From NCBI RefSeq assembly GCF_009923995.1, contig NZ_RFSK01000036.1:1-60780 (forward strand): 60,780 nt of DNA, written 5' to 3'. This stretch comes from Janthinobacterium sp. Its GTDB lineage: Bacteria; Pseudomonadota; Gammaproteobacteria; Burkholderiales; Burkholderiaceae_D. Shown piece after piece: positions 47,334 to 56,820 of the stretch (within the stretch, counting starts at the first letter, position 1; every line of letters begins with the position of its first letter). Position numbers and translations under genes: made by a program. The notes under the pieces are model-generated. The model did no database searches and was not told the DNA's origin. It saw only the letters and a program-made list of their open reading frames with translations.

Positions 47334-47614
47334 GCAGTAGCCTGGTAGCGGCGCAGCCGTGCAACGCTGTGCCAGGGATGATGGAGCGCCGGAAACGACG
47401 CCTTTGCTGGCTATTCTACCGTTGAACTCGATTCCTCATCGGTAAACATCATGCGCGGGGAATGCCGGGAGAGCACTACGAAACCCATGCAGATTCCCCG
47501 GGATTCATCTAAAAAGAAACAAAATTTGCATAATCGAAATATTTTCATAGATAAATAAATAATGCTAATTTACACTGGTTCGTTTTAAAAATTATAACGA
47601 GATCTAGGGCTAAT

Positions 47615-48058
47615 ATGTATAAGTTATCTATTCTTTTGGCAGCACTGGTATTGACTGGCTGCGCATCCGTCGCAGGCGAAAAATTTCAACCTGTTTCCAT
47701 CCAAACCATCCATGACAGCAAGGAAGTGTCCGGCATAGGCTGCAATCTCAGCAACGACGCCGGCAACTGGTTCGTTGTCAGCCCGGGCAGCGTCATGGTG
47801 CACAAGAGCACGGGCGACATGATCATTGACTGCAAGAAGGGCAATCTGTCGGGAAATTCGACCCTGGTATCGAAATCGAACGGCGCCGTGTGGGGCAATA
47901 TTCTGTTGGGCGGCGGCATCGGCTACATCGTCGACCGGAATACGGGAGCGGGATTTGATTATCCCCCGACGACAACCATCCAGATGCGCGATATTGCCAT
48001 CGTGCCGGAGACAGCGCTGCCCCCGCAAGCGGCTGCCGAAACCGTCAAGACCAACTGA
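47615..48058 (+). CDS. hypothetical lipoprotein
   Basis: A 147-residue protein with a signal peptide ending LTGC (Cys16), then a beta-rich domain with SIQTIHDSKEVSGIGCNLSN, CKKGNLSGNSTLVSKSNGAV and a glycine-rich hydrophobic ILLGGGIGYIVDRNTGAGFD, which resembles a glycine-zipper insertion segment. Function unknown. An AGGG motif lies upstream of the ATG. The 280 bases before it (47334-47614) are AT-rich near the gene and probably carry its promoter. Confidence 0.75.
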   Translation: MYKLSILLAALVLTGCASVAGEKFQPVSIQTIHDSKEVSGIGCNLSNDAGNWFVVSPGSVMVHKSTGDMIIDCKKGNLSGNSTLVSKSNGAVWGNILLGGGIGYIVDRNTGAGFDYPPTTTIQMRDIAIVPETALPPQAAAETVKTN

Positions 48059-48065
48059 AGCAGGC

Positions 48066-48095
48066 AAAAAAAATGCCCTGTCCGCAGACAGGGCA
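48066..48095 (-). terminator. rho-independent terminator of the BON protein gene
   Basis: Minus strand: TGCCCTGTC-TGCG-GACAGGGCA followed by eight T. On the plus strand the same hairpin follows the lipoprotein stop but lacks the T-run. Confidence 0.85.
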
Positions 48096-48124
48096 ACCCG
48101 GAGTAAAGTACAGCGCGAGAGCGA

Positions 48125-48487
48125 TTAGCCGGCGGCTTTGACTTTCAGTTCGTTCTTGATTTCTTTCACGCCGCTCACGGAAGCAACGATCTGCACGACG
48201 CGGTCACCCGCTTCGGCGCTCGGCACGTCGCCCGACAGGACCACGACGCCTTGCTGGGTTGCTACCTTGACTGGCAGGGTGGCGGCTTGCGCATCGGCGC
48301 TCAGGGCGGCCTTGGCCGAGGAGGTGATGGTTTCATCAGGGACGGCTGCGGCAGCGTTGGCGGCCACGACGGTGTCAGCAGGAGCTTGTGCTTTTGGTGC
48401 GGAGTCAGCTGCATGCGAAGCGGTGATCGAGGCGCCCGACAGAACGATAGCGGCAACCAGGGTATTGAACAGTTTCGATGTTTGCAT
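48125..48487 (-). CDS. periplasmic BON-domain protein
   Basis: A 120-residue exported protein with signal peptide (cleavage near SHAAD, residue ~26), an Ala-rich linker and one BON domain (AALSADAQAATLPVKVATQQ, VVVLSGDVPSAEAGDRVV, ASVSGVKEIKNELKV). Such OsmY-like proteins are stress-induced. Start at 48487 (MQTSKLFNTL) has an AGAGGAA ribosome site. The 267 bases upstream (48488-48754) are AT-rich and show no gene. Confidence 0.88.
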   Translation of the reverse strand: MQTSKLFNTLVAAIVLSGASITASHAADSAPKAQAPADTVVAANAAAAVPDETITSSAKAALSADAQAATLPVKVATQQGVVVLSGDVPSAEAGDRVVQIVASVSGVKEIKNELKVKAAG

Positions 48488-48754
48488 GGTAGTTCCTCTC
48501 AATGAAGTTAAAAGCTTCTTACTTGGTTAAAGCAACACTTTGGAGCGTCACATCTACCCATACAGCAAGCACCGTGCCAGCTTTTAATTTTCATTGAAAA
48601 TCAACGACTTACATTCATTCCGGATTTTTTCCGCGCTTTTCCCGCCGATCCGGCCCGGAAAACCGGGCTTTTTGTCGCCTGACAGCGACAAGGTATAGCA
48701 ACAATATCAATGTTTTACAATAAGTACTTGATTCGTAAGACTTTATTTTTGTCG

Positions 48755-50122
48755 CTATTCAGCGACAGGGTCGCCGTCGGCCCGGAACAGGGCCGGCGTC
48801 AGCTCGTATTTCTGCAGTAAACGGTAGAACTCCGTGCGGTTGCGGTCGGCCAGGCGGGCCGCGTCGGCCACGTTGCCGTCCGTCAGGCGCAGCAGCTGGA
48901 TCAGGTAGTCGCGCTCGAAGCGCTGCTTCGCTTCGTTATAGCTGAGCGCTTCCAGCGACGGCACGCGCAAGGCACGCTGCACCAGGCTCAAGGGCACCAG
49001 CGGCGCCGTGGCCAGCGCGCACACTTGCTCGACGACATTGACCAGCTGGCGCACATTGCCGGGCCATGGCGCGGCCACCAGGGCCGTGAGGGCATCGGGG
49101 GCGAAGCCGTTCAGGGGCTTCTGGTACTTAGCCGCCAGTTTCTGCAGGAAATGGTTGGCCAGCAGGGCGATGTCTTCGCGGCGCTCGGCCAGCGGCGGCA
49201 GGGTCAAGGTGACGACGTTGAGGCGGTAATACAGGTCTTCTCGAAATTGCCCTTCCGTCATCGCCACGTCCAGGTCGCGGTGCGTGGCGGACAGCAGGCG
49301 CACGTCCACGGGGCGCGTCTGGTCGGCGCCCACGGGGCGCACGGCCCGCTCCTGCAGGACGCGCAGCAGTTTCACCTGCAGCGGCAGGGGCATGTCGCCG
49401 ATCTCATCCAAGAACAGGGTGCCGCCATCGGCCGCCTGGAACAAGCCTTCGCGGTTGCCGACGGCCCCCGTGAACGAGCCCTTCACGTGGCCGAACAGTT
49501 CCGATTCCAGCAGCTGCTCGGGGATGGCGCCGCAGTTGACGGCGATAAACGGCGCCTTGGCGCGGCGGCTGGCGTTGTGCAGGGCGCGCGCCAGCAATTC
49601 CTTGCCCGTGCCGCTGGGGCCGCGGATCAAAATGCTGGCATCCGACCCCGCCACCAGCTTCGCTTCGGCCAGCAGCTCGGCCATCTGCGCGCTGCGGCTG
49701 ATCAGCTCGGCGCGCCAGCTCTCGTCGCTGGAGGCGGCGGCCGGCATGACGGTGGACAGGTTGACGGCGTACGCCACCTTTTCCATGAGCAACTTGCCAT
49801 CGAACGGCTTCGTCAGGTAGGCGAACGCGCCGCGCGCCGTGGCCTCGACGGCATCGGGAATGGTGCCGTGCGCCGTCAGCAGGATGACGGGCAGGGCCGA
49901 GTGCTGGCGGCGGATTTCGTCGAACAGGGCCAGGCCGTCGCGGCCCGGCAATTGCACGTCGGTAATGACCAGGGATGGCAATTCCACGGCCAGGCGCGCC
50001 AGCGCCGCTTCCGCGCTGCCCACGGCCGTGACGCGGTAATTGCCCGCCTTCAGGCGGATGGTCAGCAGGCGCAGCAGGTCGGGGTCGTCGTCGACCAGCA
50101 GGATGTGGGCGTGCTCGCTCAT
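48755..50122 (-). CDS. glrR: sigma-54-dependent response regulator GlrR (QseF)
   Basis: A 455-residue NtrC-type activator: receiver with Asp55 (LVITDVQLPGRDG), AAA+ domain with Walker A GPSGTGKE (168-175), sigma-54 contact loop GSFTGA (215-220) and LFLDEIGDMPLPLQVKLLRV, and a C-terminal helix-turn-helix (DAARLADRNRTEFYRLLQKYEL). The last portion matches E. coli GlrR closely in style. The usual GAFTGA loop is GSFTGA here. It is last in the glrK-qseG-glrR operon and overlaps qseG by 4 bases. Confidence 0.93.
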   Translation of the reverse strand: MSEHAHILLVDDDPDLLRLLTIRLKAGNYRVTAVGSAEAALARLAVELPSLVITDVQLPGRDGLALFDEIRRQHSALPVILLTAHGTIPDAVEATARGAFAYLTKPFDGKLLMEKVAYAVNLSTVMPAAASSDESWRAELISRSAQMAELLAEAKLVAGSDASILIRGPSGTGKELLARALHNASRRAKAPFIAVNCGAIPEQLLESELFGHVKGSFTGAVGNREGLFQAADGGTLFLDEIGDMPLPLQVKLLRVLQERAVRPVGADQTRPVDVRLLSATHRDLDVAMTEGQFREDLYYRLNVVTLTLPPLAERREDIALLANHFLQKLAAKYQKPLNGFAPDALTALVAAPWPGNVRQLVNVVEQVCALATAPLVPLSLVQRALRVPSLEALSYNEAKQRFERDYLIQLLRLTDGNVADAARLADRNRTEFYRLLQKYELTPALFRADGDPVAE

Positions 50123-50661
50123 TTCGGCGCTCCCGCAGCGGGACGCACGGACAGGCTGCGCTCGATATTCTTCAGCGCCTCGAGCTTTTCATTGAGCTGG
50201 TCGATGCGCCGCTGGGCGTCGCGCAGCTGCGTGTTGAGCTTGTCGATGCTGTCTTCCTGGCGGCGCAGTTCCGCGTACTGGCTGCTGAGCAATTGCGCCA
50301 GCGGCGCCAACAGCTGCGCATCCTTGCCCGTCGCCGTCAGCAGCGGCTCCAGCAGCGCCTGGGCGCGGGCCAGGTCGCCCGTGCCGCGCACGGCCGCCTG
50401 CAGCATGGCGCGGCGGATGGTGTTCTGCGGCGCGCTGTCCGCCTTGGCCAGGTCCAGCTGCGCCTTCACCAGTTCCGCCGGCGTCATCAGGCGCAGGCTG
50501 GCCTGGTAGGCCAGCAGCTCGGTCAGCTGGGGATCGGCCACGACCACGACGCGCGGCGGCGTCTGCACCAGCACGGGCGTCTGGGTAGCGGGCTTGCTGG
50601 CGCAGCCGCCCAGGAGCAGCGCGCAGGCGGCCATGGCGGCCACGGGAATTCTCGTCATCAT
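50119..50661 (-). CDS. qseG: QseG/GlrG-like lipoprotein
   Basis: A 180-residue lipoprotein: signal peptide ending LLGGCASK (Cys20), an alpha-helical body, and a C-terminal coiled coil (~residues 125-168, SIDKLNTQLRDAQRRIDQLN). Located between the kinase and the regulator exactly as qseG in E. coli, where it affects kinase signalling at the envelope. Sequence similarity to QseG is not strong by eye; the call rests mainly on position and type. Overlaps both neighbours by 4 bases. Confidence 0.72.
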   Translation of the reverse strand: MMTRIPVAAMAACALLLGGCASKPATQTPVLVQTPPRVVVVADPQLTELLAYQASLRLMTPAELVKAQLDLAKADSAPQNTIRRAMLQAAVRGTGDLARAQALLEPLLTATGKDAQLLAPLAQLLSSQYAELRRQEDSIDKLNTQLRDAQRRIDQLNEKLEALKNIERSLSVRPAAGAPK

Positions 50662-52070
50662 AAGGGCAGTTCTATCCGAAAATGTGCGCCGGCCTGGCGC
50701 GGTAAAAGAGTGACGCTGCCATCGTGGGCGGCAATGTATTCGCGCACGATGGACAGGCCGATGCCATTGCCGTTACGCGCGCCGGTGGCCTGGCGCACGC
50801 CCTGATAAAACGGCTCGAAGATGCGCTCGGTATCCTCGGGCGCCACGCCGGCACCTTCGTCGCTGCAGTCGATGCGCGCCCGGCCCGCCTCGCAGGCCAG
50901 GCTGAAGCGCACAGTGCCGCCCTCCGGGCTGAAGCGCACGGCGTTCGACAGGATGTTCGCCAGGGCCGTGGCCAGCTTGTCGCGGTCCGCCTGCACGATC
51001 AGCGATTCGCCCTGTACCTCCACCGTCAGGCGGCGCGCCTGCCACTGCAAACGCTGGCCCGCCACCACATCGTGCAGCAGGACCAGCAAGTCCACCTTGC
51101 TGTGCGCCAGATGCTGGGCATCGAAGGCGGCGGTATTGTAGCGCAGCAAGTCTTCGATCTGGGTTTGCAGGGACGCCGTATTCTGCTGCAGGATGCCGGC
51201 GATTTCGCGCTGGCCATCGCTGAGCTTGCCCGCCACCTCGTCTTCCAGCAGGGCCACGCCTTCGCGCAGGGCCGCCAGCGGCGTCTTCAGTTCGTGCGAG
51301 ATATGGCGCAGGAAACGTTCCTTGTCCGCGTCCAGGTCCGCCAGGCGCTGGCGCAGCCAGTCCAGCTGCTGTCCCAGGCGGCGCGTGTCGGCCGGGCCGC
51401 CGACGACGATGGGCTGGTCGTAGCGCTTGTCGCCGAGGCGCCCGATGGCCGTCTCGATGCGGCGTAGCGGACGCGACAATAGAAAACCGAAGCAGGTAGC
51501 CAGCACGGCCGCCAGCAGCACGGCGCCGGCCACCAGCGCCCCCAGCATGCCGCGCTGGCGTTCCAGCTCCACCAGCAGGGCATCGTTGCGGCTGCCGATT
51601 TCCGTCTTGCTCTCGCGCGCCAGGGTGTCATTGATCTGCGTCATGCGGGCAAAGGCCCGGTACACGACGGCGTGGCCATCGCGCTTGCGGCGCTTGCCGG
51701 CCTGCAAGACTTCCCACGCCGCCTGCGCCTGCGCCGTCCACTCGTCGGCCAGCTGGGTGGCGAACTCGGGCGTGGCGCGGTTCAGCACCTGCAGGGCGGC
51801 CTGCGCTTCCGCGCGGGCGGCCGCGTAGCGTTCGCGGAAGACGGGGTCGTCCAGCACGAGGAACTGGCGCGCGCTGCGCTCCATGGCCAGGGTGCGTTCG
51901 GACAGGCGCTGCGACTGTTCCGTCAGGGTAATCGCCTGCGCCGCCGTCTCGCGTCCCAGCCGCGCCAGGTGTTCCAGGGTGAGCAGGGCTTGCACGGACG
52001 TGGCCGTCAAGATGCCGGCCGTCAGGATGAAGGCGGCGAATAACAGTTGGCGAAAGGAAAGTCTGGACAA
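50658..52070 (-). CDS. glrK: sensor histidine kinase GlrK (QseE)
   Basis: A ~470-residue kinase. Two helices (residues ~7-28 and ~170-192) bracket a helical periplasmic domain; HAMP follows (RPLRRIETAIGRL), then HisKA with HISHELKTPLAALREGVALL and HATPase (NILSNAVRFSPEGG, GNGIGLSIVREYI). It pairs with GlrR downstream. The frame extends upstream to 52241 with no plausible N-terminus; I take a TTG at 52070 (reading LSRLSFRQLL), the codon just before the first helix, which is uncertain. Confidence 0.87.
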   Translation of the reverse strand: MSRLSFRQLLFAAFILTAGILTATSVQALLTLEHLARLGRETAAQAITLTEQSQRLSERTLAMERSARQFLVLDDPVFRERYAAARAEAQAALQVLNRATPEFATQLADEWTAQAQAAWEVLQAGKRRKRDGHAVVYRAFARMTQINDTLARESKTEIGSRNDALLVELERQRGMLGALVAGAVLLAAVLATCFGFLLSRPLRRIETAIGRLGDKRYDQPIVVGGPADTRRLGQQLDWLRQRLADLDADKERFLRHISHELKTPLAALREGVALLEDEVAGKLSDGQREIAGILQQNTASLQTQIEDLLRYNTAAFDAQHLAHSKVDLLVLLHDVVAGQRLQWQARRLTVEVQGESLIVQADRDKLATALANILSNAVRFSPEGGTVRFSLACEAGRARIDCSDEGAGVAPEDTERIFEPFYQGVRQATGARNGNGIGLSIVREYIAAHDGSVTLLPRQAGAHFRIELPL

Positions 52071-52405
52071 GGTACGGCCTTCGGTGCAGTCGGCAAGGGG
52101 AAAAGGCGCATGGTACGCTAAGCCTGCAGACGGGGTCGCCGCCTGCCGCAAAGTGGCCGATCTTACAATATTTCCGCCAGTTGTTGCTTTTCCAGCCCCC
52201 AGGCCGCAGCCAATCAGCCCCCGGCGGCGGAGCGACAACACTCCTAGTACAATAGGGAAAATGTTACACAGGCATCAAAGTGGCACTGCCTGGACCAGCC
52301 GCCTGGCAGCCAGCTCTGGCAATACGCCGCTTTGTCCCCAGATGTGATGCACGTCCACCCGCATTTTGCATTTCCGAATCACCTACCGCAGAGATCCCAT
52401 ACCGC

Positions 52406-55276
52406 ATGAGCACATTTGAAAAAGTCAGCAGCAACTTCATTCCAGTCTTGCAGGCGACCATCGAGCAATACGTCGACCCGGCAACAGGCATGCGCCATAT
52501 CCACATGCATACCGAACAGGCTGAAATGGTGTTCCTGGTGGCTTTTCCCACTGTGCCCGAAGTGAGCGACGGCCGCGCGCACATCCTCGAGCACCTGGCC
52601 CTGTGCGGCTCGGCCCGCTATCCGGTGCGCGACCCCTTCTTCTCGATGCTGCGCCGCTCGACGGCCACCTTCATGAATGCGATGACCTACCCGGACCGCA
52701 CCGTATACCCGTTCGCCAGCACGGACCGCAAGGATTTCTTCAACCTGCTCGACGTGTACCTGGACGCGGCCTTCTTCCCGAATCTCGATTACCTGAATTT
52801 CCGCCAGGAAGGCTGGCGCCACGCCTTCGAAGGCGACAAGCTGGTGTACCAGGGCATCGTCTTCAATGAGATGAAGGGCGCCTTCAACAGCCCCATGCGC
52901 GCACTCGACAGCGGCATCGCCAGCACCTTGCTCAAAGGCACGACGTACGAAGTGGAGTCGGGCGGCGATCCCCTCGTGATCCCGGAACTGACGCATGACA
53001 TGCTGAAGGAATTCCACGCCAGCCACTACCATCCTTCGCAAGCCGTCATCATGACTTCCGGCAACATCGAAGCGTCGGCCGTGCAGGAGCAGGTGGCCGA
53101 GCGCGTGCTGTCCAAGCTCAGCGGCTTTAGCCCGCGCCGGCTGCCGCAGCTGGCGCCCACGTGGACGGCGCCGCAGGAAAACACCGTCAACATTCCGTCG
53201 CAGGAAGCGCGCGACGATGAATTCGGCCTGCAATTCGCCTGGCTGATGGGCGAGTCGAGCGACCCCATCGCCTACTACCACGCACACCTGCTGTCGCACG
53301 GCTTGCTGGGCGAATCGTCGGCGCCCGTCATGCGCGCCATGGAATCGGCCGGCTATGGCCGCCCGTCGGACATGAATGGCCGCGACGCGGGCATCCGCCA
53401 GATGGTGTTCCACATCGGCATGGAAGGCTTGACGCAGGAACAGATCGCCGATGCGCACCAGCGCATCTGGACGGCGCTGGAAGAGACGGCGCAAGAGGGC
53501 ATCCCCGCCGCCGTGCTGCACGCCGCCTTGCGCGACATCAAGTACAGCCAGCGCGAAATCAGCAGCGGCCGCATGCCGTATGGCCTGGGCCGTCTGCTGC
53601 ACGCCTTGCCGCTGGCCATGTATGACGGCAACGTCATGGATGCCTTCGACAATGCGGCCATCCTGGAAACCCTGGAACAGCAGATCGAGGACCCGGAATT
53701 CTTCAAGCAGCTGGTGCGCGAGCTGATCGCCAACCCGACCCGTTTGACGACGCGCGTGGTGCCCGATGCCGCCTTCTTCACGGACCGCGCCGCGCAGGAA
53801 GACGCCAAGCTGGCGGCCCTGCAGGCGCGCCTGACGGATGCCGAACGCGAGCACATCATTGCCGAATCCGCCGCGCTGGAAGCGCACCAGCAACTGCCGT
53901 CGAATTCGGAGGTCTTGCCGCGCATCCGCCCCGGCGACGTCAGCGCGCTGCCGCGCCCGGCCCTGCCGATTCCGCCCGCCGTCGATGGCGCCGTGGCGTT
54001 CAGTATCGCCTCGAACGGCATCAGCTACGCCAACGTGCTGTACGACGTGTCGGACCTGCCGGAAGCGGCGTGGCCATGGCTGCGCCTGTACACGGACCTG
54101 GCGCCGGAACTGGGCGTGGGCAACATGTCCTTCGACGATGCCAGCGCCTGGCGCCAGAGCATGGTGCCCTCGTTCCACATCGGCCTGGAAGCCATCCCCC
54201 GCCCGCAACAGGCGATGCGCGTGGAATTGTCGTTCTCGGCCAGCGGCCTGCGCGAAGAACACGCGGCCATCGCCGCCGTGCTGTCGGCCTGGATCGCCAA
54301 GCCCCGCTTCGATGAAGAAGAGCGCCTGGCCTTCCTGATCGAAAGCCTGGTGCAGGACAAACTGTCCAGCCTGGCCGAATCGGGCAACCGCTACGCCATG
54401 CTGGCCTCGACGGCACCGCTGTCGCCCACGCGCCGCTTCGACGACATCGTCGGCGGCCCGGCAGCCCTGCCGTTCTACCGCCGCCTGCAGCAGCTGAGCA
54501 AGACGTCCGAGGGCTTGCAGGAAATCGCCCGCGAACTCGACACCCTGCACGCGCACATCATCGCCCAGCCCCCAACCGTGCTGTGCGCGGGCCTGGAGCA
54601 GGATGGCATCACCCTGGCCCGCCTGCTGGACTTGCCGGCGGCCGGCACGCAGGCCGCCGCAGCGCTTGAGTCTGTAGCGCCGCCGGCCTTGCCGCTGGCC
54701 AATACGGCCCTGCATGCGACGAGCCAGATCAACCATTGCTTCGTCTCCTGGGCCGTGCCCGGCGTGCACAATCCGGACGCCTCGGCCCTGGCCGTGGCCG
54801 CCGAACTGATGACCAACCAGGTGCTGCATACGGCCCTGCGCGAAAAGGGCGGCGCGTATGGCGGCAGCGCCAGCTATGCGGCCGGCGCCGGCACGTTTAC
54901 CTTGAGTTCCTACCGCGATCCGCGCCTGGCCGGCACCTTTGCCGACTTCGGCACGACGCTGGACCAGATCCTCGACGGCGACTTCTCGCAGGAGCAGGTG
55001 GAGGAAGCCATCATCTGCGTCATCAAGGGCCTCGACAAGCCCCATTCGCCGTACGCGGAAGCGCTGACGGCGTGGAACATGCAGCAGCGGGGCACGACAG
55101 AAGCCGTGCGCCAGCAGTTCCGCACGGGCGTGCTGACTTGCACCTTGAGCCAGATCAAGGACGTCACGCGGACCTGGCTGAAAAACGGCCAGCCGAGCCG
55201 CGCCGCGTTTGCGGGCAACACGACGCAGGACCTGGCCGGGCTGGACGTCGTCGATCTGCTGGCGCTGGCCAGCTAA
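52406..55276 (+). CDS. M16C metallopeptidase, PreP/presequence-protease-like
   Basis: A 956-residue zinc peptidase of two M16 halves. The inverted zinc motif is HILEHLALCGS (HxxEH) with the distal Glu in YQGIVFNEMKGAF. ARYPVRDPFFSMLRRS and TYPDRTVYPFAST are typical of the PreP subfamily, and the C-terminal half has EKGGAYGGSASY. It degrades small unstructured peptides. The ATG at 52406 (MSTFEKVSSNF) is preferred to earlier in-frame starts. A TACAAT -10 lies at 52248-52253. Confidence 0.92.
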   Translation: MSTFEKVSSNFIPVLQATIEQYVDPATGMRHIHMHTEQAEMVFLVAFPTVPEVSDGRAHILEHLALCGSARYPVRDPFFSMLRRSTATFMNAMTYPDRTVYPFASTDRKDFFNLLDVYLDAAFFPNLDYLNFRQEGWRHAFEGDKLVYQGIVFNEMKGAFNSPMRALDSGIASTLLKGTTYEVESGGDPLVIPELTHDMLKEFHASHYHPSQAVIMTSGNIEASAVQEQVAERVLSKLSGFSPRRLPQLAPTWTAPQENTVNIPSQEARDDEFGLQFAWLMGESSDPIAYYHAHLLSHGLLGESSAPVMRAMESAGYGRPSDMNGRDAGIRQMVFHIGMEGLTQEQIADAHQRIWTALEETAQEGIPAAVLHAALRDIKYSQREISSGRMPYGLGRLLHALPLAMYDGNVMDAFDNAAILETLEQQIEDPEFFKQLVRELIANPTRLTTRVVPDAAFFTDRAAQEDAKLAALQARLTDAEREHIIAESAALEAHQQLPSNSEVLPRIRPGDVSALPRPALPIPPAVDGAVAFSIASNGISYANVLYDVSDLPEAAWPWLRLYTDLAPELGVGNMSFDDASAWRQSMVPSFHIGLEAIPRPQQAMRVELSFSASGLREEHAAIAAVLSAWIAKPRFDEEERLAFLIESLVQDKLSSLAESGNRYAMLASTAPLSPTRRFDDIVGGPAALPFYRRLQQLSKTSEGLQEIARELDTLHAHIIAQPPTVLCAGLEQDGITLARLLDLPAAGTQAAAALESVAPPALPLANTALHATSQINHCFVSWAVPGVHNPDASALAVAAELMTNQVLHTALREKGGAYGGSASYAAGAGTFTLSSYRDPRLAGTFADFGTTLDQILDGDFSQEQVEEAIICVIKGLDKPHSPYAEALTAWNMQQRGTTEAVRQQFRTGVLTCTLSQIKDVTRTWLKNGQPSRAAFAGNTTQDLAGLDVVDLLALAS

Positions 55277-55291
55277 GCAGGCCGGGTAGGC

Positions 55292-55394
55292 CGGATGAGC
55301 GTGGCAAGGCCGCGCGTCATCCGACACCGCCGCCGGCCGGCAATCTTGTCGGATCACGGGGCGGGCCGCACCCCGGCGGCCCCGCTAATCCGAC
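55292..55394. repeat. pair of REP/BIME-like inverted repeats
   Basis: Hairpin 1 (55292-55323): CGGATGAGCG ... CGCGTCATCCG. Hairpin 2 (55348-55394): GTCGGATCACGGGGC ... GCCCCGCTAATCCGAC. Both have a GGAT/ATCC core. They lie tail to tail between convergent genes, as bacterial REP elements do. Confidence 0.65.
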
Positions 55395-55403
55395 CGGGGA
55401 TGC

Positions 55404-55811
55404 TTAGTGCGGTACAGAATTAGCTTCCATGAACATCAGCTCCCACTGATGTCCATCCGGGTCCTGGAAACTGTGGCCATACATGAAGCCGTAATCCATC
55501 GGCTCCTTGTAGATGCTGCCGCCCGCCTTGACGGCCTTGGCCACCAGCGCATCGACTTCGCCGCGGCTCTCCGCCGACAGGCACACGAGCACCTCCGTCG
55601 CCACCTTGGTATCGCACAATTGCTTGGGCGTGAATTGCTGGAATTTGTCGTGCGTCAACAGCATGACGAAGATGTCGTCGGCGACGATCATGCAGGTCGC
55701 CGTTTCATCCGTGAAATGGGCATTGAAACTGAAACCCAGCGCCGTGAAAAACGCCACGGAACGCTCGAGCGACTGGACGGGCAGACTGACGAAGATTTTG
55801 CGGGCCATCAT
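55404..55811 (-). CDS. VOC-family (glyoxalase/bleomycin resistance-like) protein
   Basis: A 135-residue protein with the paired beta-alpha-beta fold: KIFVSLPVQSLERSVAFFTA, MIVADDIFVMLLTH, and the C-terminal YGHSFQDPDGHQWELMFME. The His/Glu near the end (DGHQWELM) is the usual metal-ligand region. Similar to small PhnB/extradiol-type proteins of unknown substrate. An AGGAG ribosome site precedes the double ATG at 55811/55808. Confidence 0.88.
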   Translation of the reverse strand: MMARKIFVSLPVQSLERSVAFFTALGFSFNAHFTDETATCMIVADDIFVMLLTHDKFQQFTPKQLCDTKVATEVLVCLSAESRGEVDALVAKAVKAGGSIYKEPMDYGFMYGHSFQDPDGHQWELMFMEANSVPH

Positions 55812-55864
55812 GTCTCCTTGTAGGTAGGGGCGGGGATGCTGCCCGCCGATTCTACACCGGCTTT

Positions 55865-56691
55865 TCAGGCTCCCGCACGCGCCACCGTCTTCGGCGTGTA
55901 GCCAAAGTAGCGCGTAAAGGCGGCGCTGAAATTGGGCGGATGGCGGTAGCCCGTTTGCCAGGCCGCCTGCGCCACCTGGCAACCATTTTCCAGCAGCAAC
56001 TTTGCCCGCTGCATGCGCAACGCCAGCAGGGTGCGCTGCGGGCTGTCGCCGTAGCGGTAGCGCCAGCCCTGCTTGAGTTTGAACAAGCTCAGTCCCGCTT
56101 GCGCGCACAGGTAATCGAGCGTGAGTTCCTGCGCCATCTGCTCCTGCATCAGCGCATGGACCTGCTCCAGTTTGAGCATGTCGGCCTCGGACCAGCGCGG
56201 CACGGGCGCGGGGGCCGGACGCAAGGCCCGCAACTGTTCCGCCAGGACGGTGAGCACGCCGATATGCACGGCCAGCGGGTCCGTCGCGCGCCGCCCCCGG
56301 GCAGCAACACCGCCAGGCCGTCGGGCCAGTAGCGCGCCAGCGCGTGCTCGTCGACCAGCACGCGCAATTGCGCCGCCCGCTGATGCGCCTCGAAGCGGCG
56401 CTCGCCGCTCGTGTGGCGAAACACCGTCACCGTCGTATGGCCACCCTGAAAACGCAGCTGCTCGCCATCGCGCGTGGTGTAGCCGGACGCGCCTTCCAGG
56501 CCGATGGTGATCACCATGCCGCCCGCATCGTCATGGTTCGACTGCTCGACGAGCGCATGCCGGGGCCGGTAGTCGGAATGCACGAGCAGCACGCCCTCGT
56601 CGACCTGCCGCTGGTCGGCGCGGCAATCATCCATCGCGGGGTCCAGCGGGCGCCGCGTCCAGCCTGCCGCTTGCCTGTCCTCTTTCGCCAT
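55865..56691 (-). pseudogene. AraC-family (PchR-like) regulator gene split by a frameshift
   Basis: The N-terminal part reads from 56691 (MAKEDRQAAGWTRRP ... VDEGVLLVHSDYRPRHALVE ... VLVDEHALARYWPDGLAVLL). Near 56285-56300 the homology changes frame and continues as TDPLAVHIGVLTVLAEQLRA and then the AraC DNA-binding domain LTLDYLCAQAGLSLFKLKQG, QAAWQTGYRHPPNFSAAFTR, YFGYTPKTV, ending at 55865. A single-base change in the G/C-run at 56281-56300 would rejoin a ~275-residue protein. PchR-like regulators sense siderophores. It is divergent from a Fur-boxed methyltransferase gene. Whether the shift is real or a sequencing error cannot be told. Confidence 0.75.
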
Positions 56692-56752
56692 CGCTCCTCC
56701 TCGTCTAGCGCGCGCCGCCGCGCATACGTAATGCGCCGCCCCGCATACAAAT

Positions 56753-56771
56753 CTAAATGATAATTATTCTC
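56753..56771. promoter_or_regulatory. Fur box between the AraC-like gene and the methyltransferase gene
   Basis: ctaaatgataattattctc matches the 19-base Fur consensus at 14 positions, centred on ATGATAAT-ATT. It is ~50 bases before the methyltransferase ATG. Confidence 0.6.
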
Positions 56772-56820
56772 ATTGTTGCATACAATCGATGGCATGCCCA
56801 CCCCGCCGAAAGGAAGCACC

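Noticed and set aside
52379..55357. A ~990-codon minus-strand frame opposite the PreP-like peptidase
   Set aside because: Same shadow effect; the plus strand has the HxxEH zinc motif and full family length.
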